The position numbers were made by a program, and so were the translations under genes. Positions 55,180-63,840 of a stretch of DNA of 64,000 bases are shown here, piece after piece (positions within the stretch are counted from its first letter, which is position 1; each line of letters opens with the position of its first letter). Location of the stretch: positions 1-64,000 of the forward strand of contig NZ_CANLTR010000017.1 of the NCBI RefSeq assembly GCF_947494055.1, given 5' to 3'. This DNA comes from an uncultured Jannaschia sp. Lineage in GTDB: Bacteria; Pseudomonadota; Alphaproteobacteria; Rhodobacterales; Rhodobacteraceae. Below the pieces are notes generated by a model. That model was not told where the DNA came from. It searched no databases and saw only the letters and a list, made by a program, of their open reading frames with translations.

Positions 55180-56979
55180 GTGATCCAGACCCTGTCCGAT
55201 GCGCTCTCCGAGCGCGGCTACGATACCCTGACCCCGGTGCAGGAGGCCGTCGTCGACCCCGCGCTCGAGGGGGCCGACCTGCTCGTCTCCGCGCAGACCG
55301 GCTCGGGCAAGACCGTCGGCTTCGGCCTCGCGATCGGGCCGACGCTGATGGGGCAGGGGGGGTCGCTCGGCCCGGCCGCGGCGCCGCTCGCCCTCGTCGT
55401 CGCGCCGACGCGGGAGCTGGCCTTCCAGGTCGCGCGCGAGCTCGGCTGGCTCTACGCGAAGGCCGGGGCGCGGGTGGCGACCTGCGTCGGCGGGATGGAC
55501 ATGCGCGACGAGCGCAGGGCGCTGGACCGTGGCGCGCATATCGTGGTCGGCACGCCCGGCCGGCTGCGCGACCATATCGGGCGCGGCTCGCTCGAGATGG
55601 GTGACCTGCGCGCCGTCGTGCTCGACGAGGCGGACGAGATGCTCGATCTCGGCTTCCGCGAGGATCTCGAGTTCATGCTGGGCGCGGCGCCGGCGGACCG
55701 GCGCACGCTGATGTTCTCGGCCACGGTGCCGCCGGCGATCGAGGCGCTGGCCCGGCAATACCAGCGCGACGCCGTGCGCGTCAGTACCCAGACGGGGCGC
55801 AGCCAGCACGCCGACATCGCCTACCAGGCCCTCCGCGTCGCCGCGCAGGATGCCGAGACCGCGATCGTCAACGTCCTGCGCTACCACGACGCGCAGAACG
55901 CCATCGTCTTTGCCAATACCCGTGCGACGGTGAGCCGGCTGACCGCGCGCTTCGCCAATCGCGGCTTCCAGGTCGTCGCCCTCTCCGGCGAGCTGAGCCA
56001 GACCGAGCGCACCCACGCGCTGCAGGCGATGCGCGACGGACGCGCGCGGGTCTGCGTGGCCACCGACGTCGCGGCGCGCGGCATCGACCTTCCGGACCTC
56101 GAGCTCGTCATCCACGCCGAGTTGCCGTCGAGCCCCGACAGCCTGCTGCACCGTTCGGGGCGGACCGGGCGGGCGGGGCGCAAGGGGATCTCGGCCTTGA
56201 TCGTGCCGCCCAAGGCCGCGAAGAAGGCCGAGCGCATTCTGAAGGCGGCCCGCGTCTCCGCCGAGTGGAGCGTGGCGCCGTCGGCCGAGGAGATCCTGCG
56301 TCGCGACGAGGAACGGCTGCTGGCCGATCCGGTCTGGACCGAGCCGGTTTCCGAGGTGGACGCGACGTTCGCGGCCCGGCTCCTCGAACTCCACGCGCCC
56401 CGGACCATCGCTGCCGCCTATCTGCGCCTTTATCGTTCCGGTCGGTCGGCGCCCGAGGATCTCGCCGCGCCGGATGCGCGTCCGGCCGCCGTGACGCGTC
56501 CGCCGTTCGGACCGAGCGCCTGGGTCGCGCTGTCGGTCGGCCGCGACGACCGGGCCGAGCCGCGCTGGCTGCTGCCGCTGCTCTGCCGGGCAGGCGGGCT
56601 CGACCGGGAGGCGATCGGCGCGATCCGCGTGCAGGACACGGAGACTTTCGTCGAGCTGGCCGAAGCGCGGCTGTCGGGCTTCATGGCGGCCCTCGGGGAC
56701 GGCGGCACGCTGGAGGACGGCATCCGGGTCCGGCCGATCGCCGCGCCTGCCGCCGCGCCGTCCCCCGGGAAGCGGCGAGCGGCGGCCCCGGGATCCGGAG
56801 CGAAAGCGCGCGGACGGCCGCCCGAGGGCCGTGAGGGTGCACCCGCCCGGCCGCGGAAGGCCCCGTCGGACGGGCCCGGCCCGAAGGGCGCCGCACCGCG
56901 GCCCGGGAAGGGCGGCGCGCCGCGGACGGGGAAGGGCGGGAAGGGCAAGCCGCGCGCTCGCCCGGCATCGAAATCCTGA
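55180..56979 (+). CDS. DEAD-box RNA helicase (DbpA-like C-terminus)
   Basis: A 599-residue helicase. Q motif region TPVQEAVVDPALEGADLLVS, motif I AQTGSGKTVGFG, Ia APTRELAF, motif II VLDEADEML, motif III FSATVPP, then in domain 2 IVFANTRATV, ATDVAARGIDLPDL and HRSGRTGRAGR. Past residue 390 lies a DbpA-type RNA-binding domain (FGPSAWVALSVGRDDRAEPR), then a Pro/Lys/Arg/Gly-rich tail of about 75 residues. It remodels RNA, probably ribosomal. The GTG at 55180 is the likely start; another GTG at 55156 is in frame. No good ribosome site is seen. Confidence 0.85.
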   Translation: MIQTLSDALSERGYDTLTPVQEAVVDPALEGADLLVSAQTGSGKTVGFGLAIGPTLMGQGGSLGPAAAPLALVVAPTRELAFQVARELGWLYAKAGARVATCVGGMDMRDERRALDRGAHIVVGTPGRLRDHIGRGSLEMGDLRAVVLDEADEMLDLGFREDLEFMLGAAPADRRTLMFSATVPPAIEALARQYQRDAVRVSTQTGRSQHADIAYQALRVAAQDAETAIVNVLRYHDAQNAIVFANTRATVSRLTARFANRGFQVVALSGELSQTERTHALQAMRDGRARVCVATDVAARGIDLPDLELVIHAELPSSPDSLLHRSGRTGRAGRKGISALIVPPKAAKKAERILKAARVSAEWSVAPSAEEILRRDEERLLADPVWTEPVSEVDATFAARLLELHAPRTIAAAYLRLYRSGRSAPEDLAAPDARPAAVTRPPFGPSAWVALSVGRDDRAEPRWLLPLLCRAGGLDREAIGAIRVQDTETFVELAEARLSGFMAALGDGGTLEDGIRVRPIAAPAAAPSPGKRRAAAPGSGAKARGRPPEGREGAPARPRKAPSDGPGPKGAAPRPGKGGAPRTGKGGKGKPRARPASKS

Positions 56980-57564
56980 TGCCGGCAGTCGCGGCCGTGG
57001 GGACGGACGGCGCCGTCACGTCGGTCCGCTGACTCGTGTCTCAAAGCGATTGGCGAACCGGGTGCTGCGTCGCTGTCCTTAGCTTTGTCTCCGGGGTAAT
57101 CCGCTCGGAGATGGAGAGGAGACCAAGAACCTCCTGCGGGAAACCCGCGATATCGCCGATCAACGATGCGTTGAGGCCACCCAGTCCTCGACGCCGCTTC
57201 GCTTCTGGGTAAAGCAAACTCGGGCACCTGAACTTCTCCGTCGCACGGTCGCGCGATTCAGAAGTCCCCTGCAGGTCGCGGTGATGGCCCTGAATGTGTC
57301 GCTGCGAACGTGGCGCGTCCGGTGGGAGCCTCACCGTCGGAGAGAACGCGCCCGGTCTTTTGCCAGAACCAGGCATGTCGCGCGACCAGGGCGGCCGAGA
57401 CTCGGCCTGCAATACGCGCATTCGGACCTTGCCTACCGCAAGGCCTTTGCATTTTCACGCGGGGCATCGGTAACTGGCACCCAAAGGCTTGCGTGTCCGC
57501 CCCTGCCTAATCGCGGAACCCAGGCCGGTCGCCTCACCCTTTCGGGGCATTGCCGGAGAATGTC
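56980..57564. other. 585-bp region without a recognised gene
   Basis: A minus-strand frame (57041-57421, 126 residues) is open but has no recognisable domain; its segment AKRRRGLGGLNASLIGDIAG resembles nothing I can name and codon use is not convincing. Base composition is a little less GC than the neighbours, as in old mobile-element debris. I see no RNA gene. Confidence 0.35.
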
Positions 57565-58323
57565 ATGCGCCCATTCCAGCCGATCGTCTCCGCCTTCCTG
57601 CTGGGTTTCGGGCTCGGCGGGTTTCTCGATGGAATCCTGTTGCACCAAATCCTTCAGTGGCACCATTTGCTCAGTCTCGTGCCCGGCGTGGACGATTTGC
57701 GGGCGCAGGTGCTGTGGGACGGCGTCTTCCACGTTTTCATGTATGTCGTCGTGGCGGGCGGGCTTTGGGGGCTCTGGCGCGCCTATCGCAGCGGCACCGA
57801 AATAGGGGAGCCGACGCTCTACGGCGCGCTGCTGATGGGCGCCGGCTCGTGGCACATCGTCGATGGCGTGCTGTCGCATTGGGTGCTTGGAATCCACCGG
57901 ATCAAGATCGACGCGGCTCAGCCTCTGCTATGGGACCTCGGCTGGTTCGCGATCTTCGGATTTCTGCCGGTTCTGGTCGGATGGAGGATATGGCGGGGCG
58001 GCGGCCCGGGCACAGGGCGTCGGCGGCAGCGGGCCGTGCTGATTGCGCTGAGCGTGCTCGGGTTCGGCGCGGGCCTCTGGTCCATGCAGCCGCCTCCTGA
58101 CCAGCCTTTCACCACAATCGTCTTCCGCCCCGGCCAAGGCGGCGAAGATGTCTTGGCCGCGCTCACGGCCGTCGATGCCAGTCTGGTTTGGGCGGACGGG
58201 GCGATGGGCGTGGTGGTCGTCGACATTGCTCCCGCTCGTCGATGGACTCTTTACCGGCATGGCGCAATCTTCGTCAGCGGCTCGGCTACGCCGGCGGGAT
58301 GCTTCGGATGGAGCTCTGCCTGA
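57565..58323 (+). CDS. DUF2243 integral membrane protein
   Basis: A 252-residue membrane protein. The family start FLLGFGLGGFLDGILLHQIL, then QWHHLLSLVP and a second conserved stretch GAGSWHIVDGVLSHWVLGIH with DLGWFAIFGFLPVLVGWRIW, place it in DUF2243. A periplasmic C-terminal part (QPFTTIVFRPGQGGEDVLAA) follows a last helix near residue 165. Function is unknown. ATG 57565 has GGAGAA just upstream; a TTG at 57550 is less likely. Confidence 0.75.
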   Translation: MRPFQPIVSAFLLGFGLGGFLDGILLHQILQWHHLLSLVPGVDDLRAQVLWDGVFHVFMYVVVAGGLWGLWRAYRSGTEIGEPTLYGALLMGAGSWHIVDGVLSHWVLGIHRIKIDAAQPLLWDLGWFAIFGFLPVLVGWRIWRGGGPGTGRRRQRAVLIALSVLGFGAGLWSMQPPPDQPFTTIVFRPGQGGEDVLAALTAVDASLVWADGAMGVVVVDIAPARRWTLYRHGAIFVSGSATPAGCFGWSSA

Positions 58324-58458
58324 GCCTACGGCATCGGGATTTCGAACAGCGCATCAGGACGGAGAACACGGGATTGCCCGCGAGGATGCCGTTCGGGATA
58401 TGCCTCTCGAACGCTGCCACGCCGATCGCTTCCGCAATGCGCAATTTCCGCGACCGCT
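58319..58458 (-). pseudogene. Remnant of a duplicated histidine kinase N-terminus
   Basis: Directly after the receiver gene the minus strand reads RSRKLRIAEAIG, then FERHIPNGILAGNPVFSVLM. This matches the intact kinase at 59008-60087 (RSQKLRIAEAIGQL; AWHIPTDTVIGDPMFCRLF) with a deletion between the parts and no continuation. It is the stump of the kinase copy in the duplicated unit. Confidence 0.65.
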
Positions 58459-58857
58459 TCAGGACGAACCGGCTTCCGCGACATCCAGGACATCGACAGC
58501 TTGCGACTGGATCGCCGCCAGGATGGCCGCCCCGTGCGCGGGCTTCGTCAGGATCACGGCATCCGCGAACGTCCGGAGTTCGCGCAGCGTGTCGCCGTAG
58601 CCGGTATGGAAGACGATCGGTACGCCCGCCTGCTCGAGCCGACGGGCGAGAGGATAGACCTCGCCGTCGTCGAGGCACACGTCGAGTACGGCATGATCGA
58701 AGGTATCGACGTCGAGTTTCCGCCCCTGCTCGAGGCTTGCGATCGTGAGGACCTCGGCGCCCTGCTTGCCGAGAAACCGAGCGAGGAACAACGCGACCAG
58801 CGTCTCGTCCTCTGCCAGCAGGACGCGCTTTCCCTCCAGCGGTCGAAGCGAAACCAT
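58459..58857 (-). CDS. Stand-alone receiver (CheY-like) response regulator
   Basis: A 132-residue protein that is only a receiver domain: acidic pair in VLLAEDETLV, phospho-acceptor Asp59 in HAVLDVCLDDG, Thr in IVFHTGYGD and Lys in VILTKPAHG. It has no output domain. ATG 58857 has GGAGG upstream. It follows the intact HWE-type kinase at 59008 and is its probable partner. A damaged paralogue lies before that kinase. Confidence 0.85.
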   Translation of the reverse strand: MVSLRPLEGKRVLLAEDETLVALFLARFLGKQGAEVLTIASLEQGRKLDVDTFDHAVLDVCLDDGEVYPLARRLEQAGVPIVFHTGYGDTLRELRTFADAVILTKPAHGAAILAAIQSQAVDVLDVAEAGSS

Positions 58858-59007
58858 CAATCAACACCTCCAGACCGACTGTCGACACCATGAGAGTTGA
58901 GGAAAAAATGAAGTAAGGACGGTTAACGGAGTGTTAATGGAATCAGGGCTTTGCCCCAATCGTTCGGGGTTCTCCCTGCAACGTCGAGAGCATGTGCGGG
59001 GCACGTC

Positions 59008-60087
59008 TTACAGAGCATCAGGACTGAAGCTCGTTTCCGCATCGAACTCGAAGATGAAGGAGAAGCCTGTGGCCGTCGCCTCGTTCTGCACGAGCGTGGC
59101 GTTCATCTTCGCCAGACAATGCTCGAGGATGAACCCATCGAGCGCGCCTTCGTTCAACGCTGCCTGGTCCTCGGATCGCTCTCGTGGCCTGTCCAGCCGC
59201 TCGATCCACTGTACATAGGCGCGGCCGGATTCCAGCGATGCGACGATCACCTCCAGCGTGCCGTCCGCCTCTCCCAGGATCGAATTCTTGGCGGCATTCG
59301 TCGCCAATTCGTAGAGGATCATCGTCAGCGGCGTGATGTCCTGCGGTTTGACGGCCATGGTCCGGCCGATCTCGATCTCGATCCTGGGATCGTCGGCGTC
59401 CTGCGTCAGGTCATGCAGGACCTTTCGAACGACGGTTTCCAGACCGATATGCTGGCTGGCTGTCGGTTGGTGAAGGAAGACATCCGCCACCAGGAGATTG
59501 GCGGTGGAGAGGGCGTGGATCTGCGCGCTCAACGTATCCACGAAGTCCGAAACGTCCGAATAGGTCTCGCCGCCCAGATAGAGCATCGCCTTCATCAGGG
59601 CGAACGAGTTGTTCACGCGGTGGTTCATCTCGCGGACGAGATGGCTCACCCGCTCCTCCTGTTCCTTGGATCGCGTCATGTCCCAGTTGACCCCGACCAT
59701 TCTCAGCGGCGCCCCGTCGTTCCCGCGCTCGATGACCCGGCCCCGACCGCCGATCCAGATCGTCGAGCCATCGGCCCGGTCGACCCGGAACGTGGCGTCG
59801 TAATCCTCGTCGAGATCGTGGGTTCGCTGGATGACCTGTCGCAGGCCCACGAGATCCTCGGGATGGATGAGCTTGAAGACGTCCTCGCTCGCGAGCGGCG
59901 TCTCCACCTGAAAGAGTCGGCAGAACATGGGATCGCCGATGACGGTGTCGGTCGGGATATGCCATGCGAACACGGCCATCTGTCCGGCTTCGAGCGCAAG
60001 CGCCGCGCATTCGCGAATCTCCACGGATCCGAAGTCGCGCAACTGTCCGATCGCTTCCGCGATGCGCAATTTCTGCGACCGCCTCAC
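59008..60087 (-). CDS. PAS-domain sensor histidine kinase, HWE/HisKA_2 type
   Basis: A 359-residue soluble kinase. One PAS domain (about 30-140: MAVFAWHIPTDTVIGDPMFC, then IHPEDLVGLRQVIQRTHDLD and MVGVNWDMTRSKEQEERV). The phospho-acceptor His156 is in VREMNHRVNNSFALMKAM, the motif of this kinase class. An ATPase domain has LYELATNAAKNSILGEADG (N box) and weak G boxes. No membrane helices. It starts with GTG overlapping the stop of a decayed receiver gene (GTGA). It may sense a cytoplasmic signal. Confidence 0.85.
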   Translation of the reverse strand: MRRSQKLRIAEAIGQLRDFGSVEIRECAALALEAGQMAVFAWHIPTDTVIGDPMFCRLFQVETPLASEDVFKLIHPEDLVGLRQVIQRTHDLDEDYDATFRVDRADGSTIWIGGRGRVIERGNDGAPLRMVGVNWDMTRSKEQEERVSHLVREMNHRVNNSFALMKAMLYLGGETYSDVSDFVDTLSAQIHALSTANLLVADVFLHQPTASQHIGLETVVRKVLHDLTQDADDPRIEIEIGRTMAVKPQDITPLTMILYELATNAAKNSILGEADGTLEVIVASLESGRAYVQWIERLDRPRERSEDQAALNEGALDGFILEHCLAKMNATLVQNEATATGFSFIFEFDAETSFSPDAL

Positions 60088-60483
60088 AGCCTAGCTGTTT
60101 CCGACGCATCCAAGACGTCGAAGGCCTGCGACTGGACCGCCTTCAGGATGGTTCTTTCATGCGCAGGTCGCGGCAAGGTTACGATGTCCGTGAACGTGCG
60201 GAGTTCACGAGGCGTGTCGCCGTAGCCGGAATGGAAGACGATCGGCACGACCGCCTGCCGACGATTTCGTGCGAAAGGACAAACCTCTCCGTCGTCAGGG
60301 CACACGTAGAGAACGGCACGATCGAAGGTAGCGACGTCGGATTGTAGCCCGGCCTCAAGGCTCGCGACTGTCACGATCTCGGCGCCCTTCGGACCGAGAA
60401 ATTGCGTAGGGAACAACGCAGCCAGCGCCTGTCCTCTGCCAACAGGATGCGCTTTCCATGCAGAAGTCGAAGCGAAACCATCA
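60084..60483 (-). pseudogene. Frameshifted receiver gene, paralogue of the one at 58459
   Basis: From the ATG at 60483 the frame reads MVSLRLLHGKRILLAED, parallel to MVSLRPLEGKRVLLAEDETL of the intact copy. The reading frame then shifts by one lost base; the rest is recovered in another frame as FPTQFLGPKGAEIVTVASLE, then VLYVCPDDGEVCPFARNRRQ and IVFHSGYGDTPREL. The position of phospho-acceptor Asp59 is Tyr here (VLYVC), and Lys is replaced (TLPRPAHE). It is non-functional. Confidence 0.8.
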
Positions 60484-60603
60484 AGCTAGGCCTTAAAAGT
60501 GACGATCAACAACCTACTATTAACGAAAAGTTAAAGGGGGACGGTTAACAGATTATTAATGTTGGGACCGGTGGAAGTCTTTAGGGCCCTGACTTTTTGA
60601 TGG

Positions 60604-61064
60604 TCAAAGCCAGAAGATGACGGAAGCGGCCAAGGCGAGCGCGGACAGGAAGGTCATATCGCGAGACTTCCGGTCGTGGATGCAACTCGGCATACACGCC
60701 GCCCTTCGTCCGGACGATCAGACGCCCACGCCCCCTTTTTCAAACGTCGGCGCGTGTCCGTGCGATGGGTCTAGAAGTAGGTCGCATCGATCATCGCCGT
60801 CTTCATCTCGGACTCCTCGGCGACCAGCCGAATCAGGATCCGGGCGAACGCACCCTTCTTGCTCCAACGCTTCCAGTTGTCCTCAAGCGTCTTGTGCGGA
60901 CCTTAACTACGGGGCGCGTCGCACCAGCGCAACCCGTTGCAGTTGATGAAGACCGTATCCAACAGCACCCGGCGGTCAACAACACGGGGCTGCCATCTTA
61001 CTTCGGGAAGGAGGCTCAAGACGCGCCATCGGCGCGTCCTACAGCCAGAAAGGTTGCTTATGTA
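60604..61064 (-). pseudogene. IS5-family (IS427-like) transposase remnant
   Basis: The minus strand carries a decayed transposase: N-terminal FWL-stop-DAPMARLEP near 61040, then RWQPRVVDRRVLLDTVFINC, GLRWCDAPRS-stop-GPHKTL and WKRWSKKGAFARILIRL, MIDATYF-stop-THRTDTRR and LKKGAWASD. The end, RKSRDMTFLSALALAASVIF with WL-stop at 60604, is the normal C-terminus after a large internal deletion. There are at least three stops and one frameshift. Confidence 0.8.
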
Positions 61065-61209
61065 GCAACTCGCTTTTCGAGCGGTGAATCAGGAAGCTGA
61101 GGCTTGATCAACGGGTCCCGACCCCAGACTCAGTCCTAACCGGCAAGCATTCGGGATCAGGCTAATGGACACGCCCCGCGATCGTCAGCGCGTCCGTTTC
61201 TCTGTTGCC

Positions 61210-61629
61210 CTAGCCTGGGACGTCGAAGAGTTCAGCGACGCCTGTGACGATCGTGCGGTCGCTTGCGGGTTTCTGGATCAAGGGAGCCTTGAGGCTGCTC
61301 ACGAGTTCACCGGCTTCCGCCAGATCACCGGAATACAGGCAGAAGGGAATGTGTCGGTTGCGACACCCCTCGGCCACCGCACGGCATGTCTCGCCTTGCC
61401 CCATATTGACGTCGAGGATTGCCGCGTCGATCCCGCCTTCCGCAAGGCCAACCAGCGCCTTTGCGACGGTCCGCGCCCGTCGCACTGTCGCCCCGCCCCG
61501 CTGTAATGCGCGCGAGACGTTCAGCAGGATGATCGGTTCGTCTTCGAGAACGAGGACGTTTCGGCCATGCAACGACATCGACCCGTCCGATGCAGTCGTA
61601 TTCTGCAGAGATGTCTGTTCCATTGCCAT
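61210..61629 (-). CDS. Stand-alone receiver response regulator paired with the LOV kinase
   Basis: A 139-residue single receiver domain: acidic pair VLVLEDEPII, phospho-acceptor Asp73 in AAILDVNMGQGE, and Lys in LIQKPASD. A short disordered N-terminus precedes it. The ATG is 7 nt after the LOV-kinase stop, so the two form an operon. No output domain; it may work in a phospho-transfer network or by protein binding. Confidence 0.85.
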   Translation of the reverse strand: MAMEQTSLQNTTASDGSMSLHGRNVLVLEDEPIILLNVSRALQRGGATVRRARTVAKALVGLAEGGIDAAILDVNMGQGETCRAVAEGCRNRHIPFCLYSGDLAEAGELVSSLKAPLIQKPASDRTIVTGVAELFDVPG

Positions 61630-61636
61630 CCGGTTT

Positions 61637-62707
61637 CTAGTTCATCGGCAGACGAATGACGGCGCGAAGGCCATCCGGACGCCAGTCCCGTTCGATCTCG
61701 CCTTCGCTCGCGTCGAGGATCGTCTCGATGATGCTGGTTCCGGACCCCGTGTGCTCCGGCCGGGTAATTGGTAATTCACAATCCTCGGACCAACATATCT
61801 TAAGAACGGACCCGTTGTCATCTTCTTCCAGTGAACATTCGACTGCGACCTTCCCGTCGGGCGACGAAAAGGCGCCGTACTTCACCGCGTTCGTCGACAA
61901 TTCATGCAGCACGAGGCCGATCGACGCGGACTGGCTCACCGGGATCGCGCAATGCTTACCGACGACCTTGACCATTTCCTTCGGGCGGGTCGCGTAACCT
62001 TCGACGACCGAGCGGACAAGGGCCTGCACGTCGACCGCCTTTTCGGAAGAGTTTCGCAGCGTGATCTCGTAGGTCCGTCCGAGGGCGAAGATGCGCTCGT
62101 TGATGTCGTCGGCAACGGCGTCCGCGTCATGGCGTTCAGCCGTCATGCTCACCACGGCGGTGATGATCGAGAACATGTTCTTGACGCGATGCGAAAGCTC
62201 GCGCGCCAGCACCTTTGCGTGCTCCTCGTTCTCGCGTGCCGTGTGGATGTCGTTGACGTCCCACTGCGAACCGAAGAAATATTGCAGGGTTCCGTCTTCT
62301 CCATAAATCGGGCCGAGATGGAGGGCGTTCCAGAAGGCGTCACCATTCTTTCGGTAATTCAGCACCTCGAACACGACGACGGCCTCGTTCGCGAGGGCTT
62401 CGCGCATTTTCTCCACCGTGTACGGATCGGTTCCGGGTCCTTGCAGGAAACGGCAGTTCTGACCGAGGACTTCCTCCTCCTGATACCCGGTAAGTTCGAG
62501 AAAGGCCCGGTTGGCGAAGACGATCGGCATGTCTTCCTGGTGCGCGTCGGCCAGGATCACCGCCATTCGTGTTTGCGCCATGGCCTTGCTGAAGAGGAGC
62601 GCGGACGAGTCGCGAAAGACCGCGAGCGCGCCGTCGTCTTCGTATGCAGGCATCGTCGGTTCGTGGAAAGCCTGCCGATCGTTTGATGTCTTGGCGTCGT
62701 TCGCCAT
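61637..62707 (-). CDS. LOV-domain blue-light sensor histidine kinase (HWE/HisKA_2 type)
   Basis: A 356-residue cytoplasmic photoreceptor. The LOV domain (about 40-150) has the photoactive Cys85 in LGQNCRFLQGPGTD, flavin contacts in LNYRKNGDAFWNALHLGPIY and the C-terminal Gln148 in YFFGSQWDV. Light forms a Cys-FMN adduct. After a linker comes the kinase with His173 in ARELSHRVKNMFSIITAV and ATPase part LHELSTNAVKYGAFS (N box), then CELPITRPEHTGSG and GLRAVIRLPM. It resembles the Brucella/Rhizobium LOV kinases linked to general stress response. An operon partner receiver lies downstream, another diverges upstream. Confidence 0.9.
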   Translation of the reverse strand: MANDAKTSNDRQAFHEPTMPAYEDDGALAVFRDSSALLFSKAMAQTRMAVILADAHQEDMPIVFANRAFLELTGYQEEEVLGQNCRFLQGPGTDPYTVEKMREALANEAVVVFEVLNYRKNGDAFWNALHLGPIYGEDGTLQYFFGSQWDVNDIHTARENEEHAKVLARELSHRVKNMFSIITAVVSMTAERHDADAVADDINERIFALGRTYEITLRNSSEKAVDVQALVRSVVEGYATRPKEMVKVVGKHCAIPVSQSASIGLVLHELSTNAVKYGAFSSPDGKVAVECSLEEDDNGSVLKICWSEDCELPITRPEHTGSGTSIIETILDASEGEIERDWRPDGLRAVIRLPMN

Positions 62708-62791
62708 GGATAGCTTTGCCCTGGTGTCGTTTCAGCAATCGAGATCGCGTCTGCGCCATGATCGCCGGGTAGGCCAATTCGCTACGGGTTC

Positions 62792-62816
62792 AACCGGAAG
62801 GCGAGCGCGCGGTTCC
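62792..62816 (-). promoter_or_regulatory. Possible EcfG-type (general stress sigma) promoter of the LOV kinase
   Basis: On the minus strand GGAAC (62816-62812) and GGTT (62795-62792) are separated by 16 nt, close to the alphaproteobacterial general stress promoter GGAAC-N16/17-CGTT, with one mismatch. It lies 85 bp upstream of the kinase start. Confidence 0.3.
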
Positions 62817-62862
62817 AAGCCCCCCTTAAACCTTTCTTAGGCGTCGTCTGCAATCTTGGTCG

Positions 62863-63315
62863 ATGCAAAAGGTTCGGATTTTCGACATGCTTTACAGATC
62901 CTCCTCGGCCGCTCGCCTCAACGCCCTGGATGGGCTCCGGGTCCTTCTTCTCGAGGACGATCCGCTCACGGCGTGGCACCTCGCGGCCAATCTCGGCAAG
63001 TGCGGCGCCGTTGCCTATACACCGCGCCGCAGCGCACTTAGCGCGGACAGCTTGTTCGAAGAGGCCGGGATGATCTCCAAGGTCGACGTCGCGATCCTCG
63101 ACGCGGATCTGGGCACCCATACCAGCGAGACGTTTGCGCGGCGGCTGCACGCGTCGAATGTCCCGTTCCTGTTCTATACCGGCGATAAAAGCGCCGTCGC
63201 CGGCTTTTTGCGCGAGCATGATGTGCCGGTGGTCGAGAAGCCTGCCCACGTGGACACGATTGCCCGGACGACTCTCGGTCTTCTGGCGTCGCGTCGCATG
63301 TCTGCGGACGCCTGA
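62863..63315 (+). CDS. Stand-alone receiver response regulator, divergent from the LOV kinase
   Basis: A 150-residue protein: receiver domain with acidic pair in VLLLEDDPLTAWH, phospho-acceptor Asp80 in VAILDADLGTHTS, Thr in FLFYTGDKS and Lys in VVEKPAHVD. The first 22 residues precede the domain. It has the same domain-only architecture as the receivers at 58459 and 61210 and shares the 155-bp divergent promoter region with the LOV kinase. Confidence 0.82.
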   Translation: MQKVRIFDMLYRSSSAARLNALDGLRVLLLEDDPLTAWHLAANLGKCGAVAYTPRRSALSADSLFEEAGMISKVDVAILDADLGTHTSETFARRLHASNVPFLFYTGDKSAVAGFLREHDVPVVEKPAHVDTIARTTLGLLASRRMSADA

Positions 63316-63402
63316 TAAACCGGACCTTGGTGTTTGCACGACTTATGGACTGCCCCCTGTTTCGACCGGACAGCCCGGTATGATCTTGGAAGGCCCAAGC
63401 CT

Positions 63403-63534
63403 ATGCCTGAGGACATGCTTATGCCTGGCGACGATATCCGCCGTGTAGAGGTGATCACCGGCATTGCCGGACGACGCGACAGGCCGGCGCAAGAGAAGTC
63501 GCGCATCATCGGTGAGAGCCTGATGCTTGAGTAG
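63403..63534 (+). pseudogene. Fragment of an IS66-type accessory transposase ORF
   Basis: A 43-residue frame (GDDIRRVEVITGIAGRRDRP then AQEKSRIIGESLMLE) matches the start of the small OrfA/TnpA of IS66-like elements and is cut by a stop. Only the 5' part remains. Confidence 0.5.
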
Positions 63535-63614
63535 TCCGTCTCCGCTGTGGCACGGCGCACCGGCGCGGCGTAGCGCCGAACCTGTTGTTCTTGTGGCGTC
63601 GGTGGAGGAATATC

Positions 63615-63781
63615 GGCCGAGGCTGTGTGAAAACTCGGCCGAAGTGTGTGGACGCAGGACGGCTTCCTCAGAAAGCCTGCGAAACGGTGCCTCGGTTCTG
63701 ACTGCGTCACGATCTCCGTGCCGCAGCAGGAAGTTATTCCATCAACTTGCGTGAGAACCGAGTTTCCACACAGCCTCGGCC
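63615..63781. mobile_element. 167-bp element with 25-bp inverted terminal repeats (MITE-like)
   Basis: Left end GGCCGAGGCTGTGTGAAAAC followed by TCGG; right end, read inward, GGCCGAGGCTGTGTGGAAAC followed by TCGG. They match at about 23 of 24 positions. The interior (about 119 bp) has no coding frame. It could be a non-autonomous derivative of a neighbouring element or the two ends of a deleted IS. No target duplication is evident. Confidence 0.65.
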
Positions 63782-63840
63782 ACAAGCGTAAAGAGCCCCT
63801 TTGAAGCGCTCCGGGTTTCCCGGAGGCTGGTTGGTTTGAG

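Noticed and set aside
57041-57421. 126-residue minus-strand frame as a gene
   Set aside because: No recognisable domain, weak codon signal, no ribosome site, and it lies in a stretch resembling mobile-element debris.
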